From: Kalmanozyma brasiliensis GHG001
Lineage: Eukaryota > Basidiomycota > Ustilaginomycetes > Ustilaginales
Reading direction: 5' to 3'
Assembly (NCBI RefSeq): GCF_000497045.1
Contig: NW_015961956.1
Location: 186,001-250,000 of the forward strand
Length of the DNA: 64,000 bases
Every line of letters starts with the position of its first letter. Position 1 is the first letter of the stretch. The notes under the pieces are model-generated. The model did no database searches. It was not told where the DNA came from and worked only from the letters and a program-made list of their open reading frames with translations. Made by a program: the position numbers and the translations under genes. This document shows, in pieces, positions 41,377 to 50,129 of this stretch.

Positions 41377-43458
41377 ATGTCGACCAACATCTTTCGCGAT
41401 AGCTATGCCGGCGACCCATCGGACAACGATGCGACAACAGCGCACAACACAAAAGGCAAGAAGCCGGGCTTTATGAGCCTGCCAGGCGGAAGCAAAGCCA
41501 TCTTCGCCTTTGTACTCAGCCTCTTTGCATACACGCTCCAGACCGAGTTCGCCCAATATGTCCAGCAATCTCTCAACTACCGCAAGCCTTTCTTATCGCT
41601 ATATCTTGGGCACAGCGCCTTCCTCCTGCTTTTTCCGATGCATCTCTTCTTCCTTAAATGGACCACAGGACGACCCATCACACATTATCTTCATCTCATC
41701 GCACAGAACCTTCGATGGCAGCTCGAAACACCTGCATCTACGTTACCAGATCCAAGGGCTGACGCCGTGCGGCAGCGCCTAAGCCAGGCTTCCGGAAGGG
41801 GGATACCGACAAATGGCGCCGAGTGGGACGAGCAGGCGGCGGAAAGCTTGACTCGGCGGCCGGCATCTTTTCTTGAGCAAAAGTTTGGCTTCAATGTCCT
41901 CCGTCTCGCAGGCCTCTTTGCCATCTTGACGGTTGGCATCACAGTGCCGGCGCTCAGCTGGTACTGCGCCGTGCCCATGACGTCGATGGCAGACATCACG
42001 GCTATCTACAACACCTTTTCGGTCTGGGCGCTCGTCTTCTCGGTCTGGTTTCTCGGGGAGAAATGGCAGAAGCGCAAAGTCTTCTCCGTACTGCTGGCAT
42101 GTTTCGGAGTCATAGTCGTTGCGTATGGCGGCGCCGACCACAGGAAAGTGCCAAAGCCATTCGACCCCATACACGGCAAGCCGCCAGCAGATGACAGTCC
42201 AGCCGAAGAAGTGGTCCGACGCTCGATACAGTCAATCGTGGCTCGTATGCTGCGCAAGAGGGAGGACCCCGGGCAACCGTCACCGCCCGTCAACAGCGCT
42301 CACAACCCTGCTCTCGGCGATCTGCTTGCATTTATCGGAGCAGTGACGATGGCAGCGTACGAGATGGCATTCAAGCTCATTGGCACGCTGCCAGACGAGC
42401 AGAAGCAGGCCGAGATGTATTCGGCGGTGCCCGGCGGTCGCAACCGACGCTCGCGCAGCTACGTCCGCTATTCACAAGCAGCTGAGGAGGATGGGCCGCA
42501 ACGACACGAGACGGAAGGACTGCTTGGCGCATCACAGTCGGAGACACGGCAAAATGGCACCAATGGCGATCTCGGCAAAGGCTTAGAAGAAGCCGGCCAT
42601 CACGTTCTTGGCGACGACGAAGACGAGGAAGAGGTCGACCTCAAAAGGCGCGAATCAACACACGCGAGAAGGTACTCGACGGTAGCGGACAAGCTGCTGG
42701 AAACGGAACGTTCAGACTATTTCACCATCACTCCTCCGCCGGAACCTGCGCAACCTTTCGACGATGACAATGGAGGCAAGACGGTCAAAGTTGCAGCCGA
42801 CAAGGTGCGTGTGCATGCCAAGGCGGTTCCCATCTCAAATGGTCAGCCCAAGCACCGAGACGAGGACGAAGAGTCCCAGATCACCGAATCGGAGCTAGAC
42901 GAGGATGAAGAGCGACTAGTTCTTTCTGGCGCCACTCGCTTGCATCGCACGCGCTCGCAGCTCCTCACGCATCCCGTTTCCTCCGACGATCTGCGCACCT
43001 CCCTTGACGCCGCTTCCTCGCGGCCTGGCCCCAGCCGGAGGACGTCCTCGTACCGCAACGTCCAGCACGACCCGTCCATCCCGCCGCCCCTGCCGTTTGG
43101 CCTGCACGCAAATGTCATGACCGCCGGCATCGGCCTCACCACATTCACCACCTTCTGGATCCTCATCCTCGCCGCGGACGCGCTGGGGTGGGAGACGCTC
43201 GAGGCGCCGCACAACGTGCGCACCTACCTCTCGCTCGCCATGGTCGGCCTGTGCGGCATCTTCTTCAATGCCGCCTTCATGATCCTGCTCTCCCTATGGG
43301 GACCCGTGCTGGCGTCGGTGAGCTGTCTCATGACGACGATCCTGGTCGAGATCGCGGATGTGCTGCTGGGCCACCCGTTGAAGTGGTTGAGCGTCCTCGG
43401 ATGCACGCTGATCGGCGCCGGATTCGCGGTGCTGGTAGGGGGAGACGACATTCACTAG
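41377..43458 (+). CDS. DMT-superfamily (EamA / SLC35F-like) transporter
   Basis: 693 residues. It begins with membrane segment AIFAFVLSLFAYTLQ (about 41-55), followed by LYLGHSAFLLLFPMHLFFL, AGLFAILTVGITVPALSWY, MTSMADITAIYNTFSVWALVF cut here by the 20-residue rule at its end, VFSVLLACFGVIVVAYGG, LGDLLAFIGAVTMAAYEMAF and four more near the C-terminus. This is the ten-helix DMT layout and most resembles the yeast vacuolar-membrane proteins YML018C and Thi74. Between helices 6 and 7 lies a long acidic, Arg/Ser-rich loop of roughly 230 residues (about 345-575), unusual in length. The substrate is unknown. Confidence 0.8.
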   Translation: MSTNIFRDSYAGDPSDNDATTAHNTKGKKPGFMSLPGGSKAIFAFVLSLFAYTLQTEFAQYVQQSLNYRKPFLSLYLGHSAFLLLFPMHLFFLKWTTGRPITHYLHLIAQNLRWQLETPASTLPDPRADAVRQRLSQASGRGIPTNGAEWDEQAAESLTRRPASFLEQKFGFNVLRLAGLFAILTVGITVPALSWYCAVPMTSMADITAIYNTFSVWALVFSVWFLGEKWQKRKVFSVLLACFGVIVVAYGGADHRKVPKPFDPIHGKPPADDSPAEEVVRRSIQSIVARMLRKREDPGQPSPPVNSAHNPALGDLLAFIGAVTMAAYEMAFKLIGTLPDEQKQAEMYSAVPGGRNRRSRSYVRYSQAAEEDGPQRHETEGLLGASQSETRQNGTNGDLGKGLEEAGHHVLGDDEDEEEVDLKRRESTHARRYSTVADKLLETERSDYFTITPPPEPAQPFDDDNGGKTVKVAADKVRVHAKAVPISNGQPKHRDEDEESQITESELDEDEERLVLSGATRLHRTRSQLLTHPVSSDDLRTSLDAASSRPGPSRRTSSYRNVQHDPSIPPPLPFGLHANVMTAGIGLTTFTTFWILILAADALGWETLEAPHNVRTYLSLAMVGLCGIFFNAAFMILLSLWGPVLASVSCLMTTILVEIADVLLGHPLKWLSVLGCTLIGAGFAVLVGGDDIH

Positions 43459-44358
43459 ATTGCATGCAGAATCGTTGGAATTCGAACGAAGAACAATCGA
43501 ATTTTTGATGCTAGAATCGAGTCGGGAGAACAAAGGTGCGTGCAGGAGCGGTCGCTCGAGCCTCGTTCCTGCGGTCTGGACCACCTGCGGATCGTCGATG
43601 CCGAAGGTTCGTGCTGTCCATTGTCCGCCCCTTGCCTGACCCGCAAGAAGCTTGAAGGGATATTCTCTGGACTGAAAGATACATGCTTTGAGCTGCAGAC
43701 GCAGACGCAGCCGCCGTGCACGTCGGAACCCCACTCTGTCCCTTTGTGTGGAAAAGCGGGCTTGCAGGTCGTTGCATCGCCTTGCGTCGCGATCTCCGCC
43801 CACTGTGCTGGCTTTGAAACTGTTTTGAGCTGTCAAAGTCCACTACGCCACCATGAAGCGCTCATCTCGGACTAGACCCACTTGCTCCCTTTGTGATGGA
43901 GTGGAAAAAGGCTTTGTCGTGACGAGTCGGGGGAGACAATGTGATGTGGGTATGAAGGGTTGTCATCAAGGCGTAGGCATGGCAGAAGCGACGTGACTTC
44001 AAAGCTTCGACTCTGTGCATTGTCGTTACAATAGCCCTTTGAGAGCCATTGTCTGCCAAGTGTTGGCGCCTGTGTAGAGGCCAGAGTTCTGACAACGCTG
44101 CATCTGATGCTTTTCCCTTGGCTGAGTTCCTAGCGAACTAAGCGCTCCGGCCGGAACTGAGAGACGTGCGAGACCCCTGAGCAGCGTACTCGACTTTCAG
44201 CACCCCACTTATAATCACCTCCCTCTGCGCTCTTCGTTCCTCGTGCCCCTCCTCTGATCTTCATTCATTCTCACTCAACCCTCTTCCCTCTCCTCAACCA
44301 ACTGTCCCTTCCTTCACCACACTCTTTCACCCCTCTATCGAGTCGGACCACTCCAACG
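43459..44358. other. Intergenic region upstream of the GH128 gene
   Basis: 900 bases between the transporter stop and the glucanase start. The open frames inside lack motifs. The right end contains the GH128 promoter. Confidence 0.45.
44210..44215 (+). promoter_or_regulatory. TATA-like box of the GH128 gene
   Basis: TATAAT about 144 bases before the ATG, followed by a C/T-rich leader from about 44216 to 44345. The distance and leader fit a regulated, well-expressed fungal promoter. It is a pattern match only. Confidence 0.35.
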
Positions 44359-45603
44359 ATGAAGCTCGGCACGTTTGCCACCCTGCTCGCCTTTGCGCTG
44401 GTCGCAATCGTCGACGGCAAAAAGCACAAAGCTCGACATGGCCACCAAAGGTCCACCGGGACCATCACGAGCCATCAGCTCGGTGTGCCCTGGGGTTGCG
44501 ACCCGTCCTGCATCAAAGGTCTCAAGTCGACCGGTCGCTCCGACATCTCGTTCTACCACCACTGGCAGGATACGCGCGTCCCCGAGCTGGACGCTCTCGG
44601 TCTCGACTACGTGCCCACCTTCTGGGGCCCTTCCAAGTGGGACAAGTGGAACGCGGTAAAGAACGAACTGAACGCCGGCGCATTGCCCACTTACATGCTA
44701 GCCTTCAACGAGCCGGATGTGCAAGGGCAGTCCGATGTGGGACCTCAAGCGGCGGCACGATTGTGGATGCAGGAGCTCAAACCGTTCGCCGACCGCGGTG
44801 TCAAGGTCGGATCTCCCCAGGTCTGCTGGAACATGCAATGGTTGCAAAAATTCATGTCCGCCTGCCAGCGGCTCGGATGCGATATCAGCTTCATCGCCAT
44901 CCACTGGTACGGCTCCTGGAGGGACTTTGACAAGTTCACCGCCTGGATCGAGTCGGTGCACGATGCGTACGGTTTGCCCATCTGGGTGACCGAGTACGGC
45001 ATTACGCAGGCCAGTCGCGGCACACAGGCCCAGATCAAGGACTTCCACATCCGCGCCGTGCAGTGGATGCACTCGGTGGGTTACGTTCAACGATCTGCGT
45101 GGTTGGGTGGGTTCCCGGTCGATCAGAAACCCGATCCCTACCCGTCGGCGATGAACAGCTACTTCAACGGCGACGGCAGCGCTCGCGACCTCCTCTGGTG
45201 GGCAGCCAACTCGGGTGGTGGAGACTACCTCAACCTGCTCGGCAAGAGAGACGTCGCTAACCACACCCTCCACGACGACGAGATCAAGCAATCCCTCCAC
45301 CCACAGTACGACGAGGATCACTGCGATTACAAGTGCCAGCTCCGCCAGGGAAGCATCGAGAAGCACGCGAGGAACAAGAAGGGCATCGTCGAGGTCAACG
45401 ACGGCAAGGTGTGCGTCGAGACGCCCAGCAAGCTCGACCGAGAGGAACGCAAGAAGTTGACCACCTGTCTGCGCCAGGCGGGGGTGTTGAAGAGCGAGGG
45501 CACGGCACACGATGCGGGCAAGAACGTCTCGATGAGCCACGACAATGAGCACCGCCACGTCGGCACGCCGATGCAGAAGGGTGCTCCCGTTGAGAGCTCT
45601 TGA
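44359..45603 (+). CDS. ASL1: Secreted GH128 endo-beta-1,3-glucanase (Asl1-like)
   Basis: 414 residues with an N-terminal signal peptide (MKLGTFATLLAFALVAIVDG). The GH128 fold begins around GVPWGCDPSC and YVPTFWGPSKWDKW, with the family motifs LAFNEPDVQGQS (E118, likely acid/base), FIAIHWYGSW and IWVTEYGITQ (E212, likely nucleophile); roles are inferred from the family. The proteins cleave beta-1,3-glucan, and the founding member Asl1 of S. pombe is a cell-wall protein with alkali-sensitive linkage. After residue 290 comes a hydrophilic C-terminal extension of about 120 residues with four cysteines, no GPI signal, and no known domain. Confidence 0.9.
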   Translation: MKLGTFATLLAFALVAIVDGKKHKARHGHQRSTGTITSHQLGVPWGCDPSCIKGLKSTGRSDISFYHHWQDTRVPELDALGLDYVPTFWGPSKWDKWNAVKNELNAGALPTYMLAFNEPDVQGQSDVGPQAAARLWMQELKPFADRGVKVGSPQVCWNMQWLQKFMSACQRLGCDISFIAIHWYGSWRDFDKFTAWIESVHDAYGLPIWVTEYGITQASRGTQAQIKDFHIRAVQWMHSVGYVQRSAWLGGFPVDQKPDPYPSAMNSYFNGDGSARDLLWWAANSGGGDYLNLLGKRDVANHTLHDDEIKQSLHPQYDEDHCDYKCQLRQGSIEKHARNKKGIVEVNDGKVCVETPSKLDREERKKLTTCLRQAGVLKSEGTAHDAGKNVSMSHDNEHRHVGTPMQKGAPVESS

Positions 45604-45732
45604 TCCCGACAATTTCGTCGTTCTTCGTCTTCACCTCACGCTCGATGCGTTTCCTTTCGTTCTTGTCATCCTTAGGTCCCCAATTTTCAGATTCCATTGC
45701 ATCCATATCTTGACAGCCACACCGTTTGTGCC

Positions 45733-46818
45733 TCAGTGTCGACTCCTGGGCCCAGTCAGGTCATTTGAGTAGTGACAGATGCACTGCCGATCCAACCACG
45801 TCCGCAGCTCCTCCTTGCTCTTGCCCGCGGCCATGCTGAGCCCGCTCTGCGTTGCGACGCTGACAAACTCGTCGAAGCTGATCGGCTCGTATTTGAGGAC
45901 TCGATCCCACAGGGCGGGGTTGGAGCGGATGGCGGTCGTCATTGTTGTGGCTAGGGCGGGCGTTGGTTCCACTGCCAGCTCCTCTTCTTCTGCGAGGGAG
46001 GTGGCGAGGGGTATGTCGGGTGAGGTGGAGAGGGAGCGAGAGCGCCCGCGGCGTGGTTTCAGAGGTGAAGAGGTGGTGGAAAGTGGAACGTCTGGTGAGG
46101 AAGGGATGGAGCCATCAGTGGCAGACAGGGCTTCAAGCTCGAGTTGGAGCGTGTAGTCGCCCGCTTCTTCGCTTGCTTGCACGCCACTTGCGACGGGTGA
46201 GGAAGGCTGGTCCGAGTCAGAGCTGACGTCGAGGACGTACGGGTCGCTCTTGCGGCCTTTGCCTTTGCCTTCTGCCGCAAACTCGCGAGCTATTGAAGAA
46301 TCGGGGAGGATGAGCTTTCGTTTCGCCCTCATTGATGGTGTCCGCTCTAACGGCGCGGTCGCTTCGCTATGGTTGTCTCCGATGCTTGAGGCCCCATTCG
46401 TAATTTGTGAGCGTTGCAGCGCCTCATGGACAGCTTTGAGTTGGTCGATGAGCGTAGATCGCTTGCGGGAGACCTTGAAGCCGTATCGCTTGACCTCGGC
46501 TTGCAGCGCTGCGAGGGACCAATCTTCGAGGGGTATAGTTGAGCCACTTGGATGCTGTTGTGTGTCGACCGTAACAGCAGCGCGAGAGGGAGGTCCCGCG
46601 ACAGCGTTGGTGCTGGTACTCAATAGGCGAGTGCTGCTTAGCAACTCGATGCTAGAAGATGGAGGTGAGCTGCCCAGCTGCCCGCTGAGCCTGTTTGAAC
46701 GCCTGTGCATCTCGATCTTAGAGCGTGACTTCGTGATGAGACCGGTCGTTGAGCAGCAAAGTAGATGTGAATGAATCGAGACGCCACCTCGAAGCGTCAG
46801 GATCGTTATGGCGGTCAT
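45733..46818 (-). CDS. SLX4: Slx4, structure-specific nuclease scaffold
   Basis: 361 residues if the ATG at 46818 is used; a second ATG at codon 37 (MHRRSNRLSG) may be the true start. Two features identify it. A SAP-like motif occurs near residues 97-135 (PLEDWSLAALQAEVKRYGFK). The conserved C-terminal domain that binds Slx1 ends the protein: LWDRVLKYEPISFDEFVSVA and ELRTWLDRQCICHY. Slx4 activates the Slx1 GIY-YIG nuclease on branched DNA. The protein is short for a fungal Slx4, which usually has several hundred more N-terminal residues; either the N-terminus is reduced or an upstream exon is missed. Confidence 0.75.
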   Translation of the reverse strand: MTAITILTLRGGVSIHSHLLCCSTTGLITKSRSKIEMHRRSNRLSGQLGSSPPSSSIELLSSTRLLSTSTNAVAGPPSRAAVTVDTQQHPSGSTIPLEDWSLAALQAEVKRYGFKVSRKRSTLIDQLKAVHEALQRSQITNGASSIGDNHSEATAPLERTPSMRAKRKLILPDSSIAREFAAEGKGKGRKSDPYVLDVSSDSDQPSSPVASGVQASEEAGDYTLQLELEALSATDGSIPSSPDVPLSTTSSPLKPRRGRSRSLSTSPDIPLATSLAEEEELAVEPTPALATTMTTAIRSNPALWDRVLKYEPISFDEFVSVATQSGLSMAAGKSKEELRTWLDRQCICHYSNDLTGPRSRH

Positions 46819-47128
46819 GCGATGTTGCCTTCGTCAAAGCGGCGTTTCTTTCCTATGCGTTCCGTGACACAGCGACATGTTTGAACACCGTCTGAGAGTC
46901 GTCAGTGCAGAACCTGCCCATCAGTTGGACGCATTCACAGCATCATGACAGTGTTGTGTCGGGGCGGGTGAGGACGAGGTGGAAGAGGGAGCTTGGGAAG
47001 TGGAGGCTTCTGCAGGATGAAGAACCGAGTTCCGCTTTGACGTTTTCAAGGGTCCAACAACGACCACCACGACGAAACCTCTTGTTCCGCTTCGTCGTTC
47101 ATCCTCATCCACCCAGGACGGAATCACA
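46819..47128. other. Divergent promoter, SLX4 / PFA-DSP gene
   Basis: 310 bases between divergent starts. No other feature is seen. Confidence 0.4.
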
Positions 47129-47956
47129 ATGACAAGCGTACACCTCGCACCGCCCTCGGGCACATCATCAAAGCTGAGTACGTCGCCTTCTTCGTCGACG
47201 CCAATCCAGCAGGCGTCCACATCATCATCTTCCCATTCGCATCACCACCACCACCATCACCACTCGTCCTCAGCGTCGATACCCACCGCTTCGCTCGTCG
47301 AACCACCGGCGCTCTTCGCCTCGGTAGCACCGCAGATCTACCGCTCGGCTACACCAACGCCCTCCAATCATACCTTTCTGCGCACGCTCCAACTGCGCAC
47401 GATCCTCTCGCTGACCGCCGAGCTGCCCTCGCCGAGTCTCACCGCATTCTGCCGCAAGCACGGTATCCGATTCCTTCACTTTGGTCTCAAGCGATGGGGC
47501 TCCGAAGACCTTCTCTCGCTCAACACCACTGACGACTCGGAACCAGCACTCGACCTCTCCTTCCTACACACCACCCAGCCAACCTCCTTCCTCACCCCCT
47601 CGCCTACACACCATCAGTCATCCCCAACACTCACGGAAGAGCTCGTCAAAGACAGCCTGCAAATCCTCCTCACTTCGTCCTACCATCCAGTGCTGGTAAC
47701 GGACACATCAGGTATCCACGAGATCGGTGTGCTCCTAGGGTGTCTCCGGAAGCTGCAGAGGTGGAACTTTGCAACGATCCTCCTGGAGTACAGGCATTTC
47801 GCAGGGAACAGGGCCAGAGCGACCAACGAAAGGTTCGTCGAGATGTTCGATACGGATCTGGTGGTCTTTCCGGAGGATGGGCTGCCAGAGTGGTTCAGGG
47901 AGCAGATCGAGGAGGATGATCGGGAGTTGGAGCGGCTCGAGGGGAGCTGTGGGTGA
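47129..47956 (+). CDS. PFA-DSP (Siw14/Oca-like) protein, probably catalytically dead
   Basis: 275 residues. The core fits plant-and-fungi atypical dual-specificity phosphatases: FASVAPQIYRSATPTPSNHTF, LRTILSLTAELPSP, RFLHFGLKRWG, then VLVTDTSGIHEIGVLLGCLR and KLQRWNFATILLEYRHFAG. The active-site loop C-x5-R of Siw14 (HCNxGKHRTG) corresponds to residues 191-200, TDTSGIHEIG. The catalytic cysteine is aspartate 192 and the arginine is glutamate 198, while the neighbouring glycines and histidine are kept. This is the state of the yeast Oca proteins that lack catalytic residues. The N-terminal 50 residues are Ser-rich with an eight-histidine run. Confidence 0.85.
   Translation: MTSVHLAPPSGTSSKLSTSPSSSTPIQQASTSSSSHSHHHHHHHHSSSASIPTASLVEPPALFASVAPQIYRSATPTPSNHTFLRTLQLRTILSLTAELPSPSLTAFCRKHGIRFLHFGLKRWGSEDLLSLNTTDDSEPALDLSFLHTTQPTSFLTPSPTHHQSSPTLTEELVKDSLQILLTSSYHPVLVTDTSGIHEIGVLLGCLRKLQRWNFATILLEYRHFAGNRARATNERFVEMFDTDLVVFPEDGLPEWFREQIEEDDRELERLEGSCG
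47240..47263 (+). repeat. CAC/CAT repeat encoding eight histidines
   Basis: Eight consecutive His codons (six CAC, two CAT) in the disordered N-terminus of the PFA-DSP protein. Confidence 0.85.
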
Positions 47957-48049
47957 CAGTCTGGCAGAATATGTGCGAAATATACCCCTGGACTCACGCT
48001 ACTTTCATTGAGACCGAATGTATGATGATTCGAATGTGTGTGATTGGCA

Positions 48050-49795
48050 TCAGAAAGGTAGACTGAGGGGAAGATTCGCAAACGGCAACCCTGGAGTCGC
48101 CGCAGCGCCCTTTCCTGTCCTCTTCGCCCCCTTCTTGGGACTGCTGTCCATCAAACTCGACGCAGACATCTTCTCCAACTCCCTCTTGGCCTTCTTCTCC
48201 TCCTCGAGCATCTTCGTGATCTCATCTCGCACCGTTGCCAGCCACTTCATGAACTCGTCCACTGCCTCCTTCGCCCCTCCACTGCATAGCTCCTCTGTTA
48301 GCTCCCACGTGTCATCTTCGGGTCCAAAGCCCTTCCACCTGACGAGACACTTGCTGTGCGTCGGCGTGATGGTGACAATGTGGCTAACCTCATACACCTC
48401 TTCGCCGCTGCGGTCGATGGGAGGGGGCTTCTCGTAGTTGTCCGGCGGACGAGGGACAAGCCATTTGGCCGGTAGGTGGCCTGTGACCGTCGAGCTCGTG
48501 GCGGCGAAAGTTCTGACCTTCTCAGGGGCAGATGTTTTCGAGCCGTTCGAGCGGATATGGTCGAAGTCGAGACCGTCCACGCCGTCCTGATCGTCCTCGA
48601 GCTTGATCGGGCGTTCAGTCTTGATGGGACGGGGAGAGGGCGTGGGTGTGGCGGCTGAGGATGCTCCGCGACCACGCCGTCTGCCAGAACGACCCACAGC
48701 AGGCGTTGCTTCCATTCGGCCCTTCGCACGGCGATACTTGAACACTTCGCACAGGGTGTGTTCGATATCGACGACGTTGAGGCCCGGTTTGCGCGCCGGA
48801 CACAGATGCGGAACATTCGCGATGCCGTACTTGGCCCAGTAGTGGTCTTGATTGGCCTGGATCCAGCGCATCGCATCGAGCTCGAAGCCCGAGACGTACT
48901 TGCCGAAGATCTCGACCAGGCCGGCGCGTGACCCAGGTCCGCAAGCTGCGAATTCTTCTTCGTTGAAGTCAAAGTGTTCCGAGAGATTGAGGTCGAGCAG
49001 CAACTGCATAGCAAGGAAGGGTCCTAGGCCTGGGCAGGTTACCAGTAGTGAGTGAGCATCTCGCATATGATGCAGCTCGGCTAGTTTCTCCGGTAGCCCA
49101 GTCCTGATCATGAGCTGGATCAGCCGCAATGTAGATTGAAAGGGGTACTGCGTCTTGAAGTCCCTCGGAGCTGGAATGAAGTACGAGCTGCCATAGACTG
49201 GGTTACCGGCGCCGATATGCGGCAGGAGGATGTTTTCGTAGGCGGCCGGCGAGAATCCTGCCAGCGTCGGAGCACCTCCCAAAGCGCTCTTGATGACTTC
49301 GTACGTGCTGATACGGGCAAAGGATCTGAAGAGGATAATGCGAAAGCACACCTCGCGTTGGTCTTGTGGGCCATCCTGGACCACATTGGTCAGGACATAC
49401 TGTGTCGAGCGATCGAGCACCCTGAAGACGTTGGCAAACTTCGTAGATCGCAGGACTGGATCAGTAGTCCAGTCCTCTTGCGAGTTGCCCTCCTTCCTTT
49501 TTAGGAAAGCATCGTGACGGTCGTGTGCGTACTGGAAGAAGGTCTTGAAGACTTCTTCGTTGAGAGGGAGGTGGAGGCCGGCCAGGATGGTGACTTCGCC
49601 TTCTCGGTTTGATGAGCTGCTCGCCGTCTGAGTTGAAGATTCAGCTGGTTGTGTGGATGCTGCGAGGTCGAGACGCGGCCGCTTTGACTCAAGCTCGTCG
49701 ATCTCCGTCAAAGGTGAGCCGGTGGACAGAGGCGTCAATGAGTCTCGATCCCGCTTGATGGGCTCGTTCGACGGGGCTGGCGCTGAGGGCGCCAT
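48050..49795 (-). CDS. HMUDK/aGPT-PPlase-like DNA-modification domain with chromodomain
   Basis: 581 residues from the ATG at 49795. About residues 85-355 match, from memory, the helical family Pfam calls HMUDK_hel (5-hmdU DNA kinase helical domain), related to the alpha-glutamyl/putrescinyl thymine pyrophosphorylase of thymine-hypermodifying phages. Typical strings are YAHDRHDAFLKRK, DWTTDPVLRSTKFANVFRVL, DRSTQYVLTNV and a helix-hairpin-helix-like CPGLGPFLAMQLLLDL, as in DNA glycosylase folds. A Ser/Arg-rich linker leads to a chromodomain near residues 465-515 (YEVSHIVTI, CLVRWKGFGPEDDTWE). The tail is Lys-rich. I infer a chromatin-bound base-modifying or base-reading protein; its activity is unknown. 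The frame is open up to 50008, but that part looks like leader. Confidence 0.72.
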   Translation of the reverse strand: MAPSAPAPSNEPIKRDRDSLTPLSTGSPLTEIDELESKRPRLDLAASTQPAESSTQTASSSSNREGEVTILAGLHLPLNEEVFKTFFQYAHDRHDAFLKRKEGNSQEDWTTDPVLRSTKFANVFRVLDRSTQYVLTNVVQDGPQDQREVCFRIILFRSFARISTYEVIKSALGGAPTLAGFSPAAYENILLPHIGAGNPVYGSSYFIPAPRDFKTQYPFQSTLRLIQLMIRTGLPEKLAELHHMRDAHSLLVTCPGLGPFLAMQLLLDLNLSEHFDFNEEEFAACGPGSRAGLVEIFGKYVSGFELDAMRWIQANQDHYWAKYGIANVPHLCPARKPGLNVVDIEHTLCEVFKYRRAKGRMEATPAVGRSGRRRGRGASSAATPTPSPRPIKTERPIKLEDDQDGVDGLDFDHIRSNGSKTSAPEKVRTFAATSSTVTGHLPAKWLVPRPPDNYEKPPPIDRSGEEVYEVSHIVTITPTHSKCLVRWKGFGPEDDTWELTEELCSGGAKEAVDEFMKWLATVRDEITKMLEEEKKAKRELEKMSASSLMDSSPKKGAKRTGKGAAATPGLPFANLPLSLPF

Positions 49796-50129
49796 TGTCG
49801 AGGACGGAGAGTAAAAGCAACCTCTTTGACAGCTCCAGGTGCAGCTATGTGGTGCTGTGTGTAGAACAGACGAGCTCCAATGTGATGGTCGTGAGGATGA
49901 AGCGGCCAGTGCTGTAAGGTGGGTCGGTGGAAACCCAGCATGCGGGGTCCCTGGGAAGCTCAGTTTGGACCCTGACCCGAACTCGAAGCTCGCTCGGTCA
50001 CTCAGCATCGGCCACCTTCCGAGCTTGAATCAATTTTGACGTTTCGGCTTGCTTCCGTTTCATCCTCCTTCTTGTCACACACATTGACCGTCTACATCGG
50101 AGCGCTTGCGACAGCGTTCGCTACATACG
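49796..50129. other. Divergent promoter, HMUDK-chromodomain / hydrolase-RF genes
   Basis: 334 bases between divergent starts. No further element is recognised. Confidence 0.4.

Noticed and set aside
44698..45612. 304-codon open frame antisense to the GH128 gene
   Set aside because: It reflects codon bias of the clear GH128 frame.
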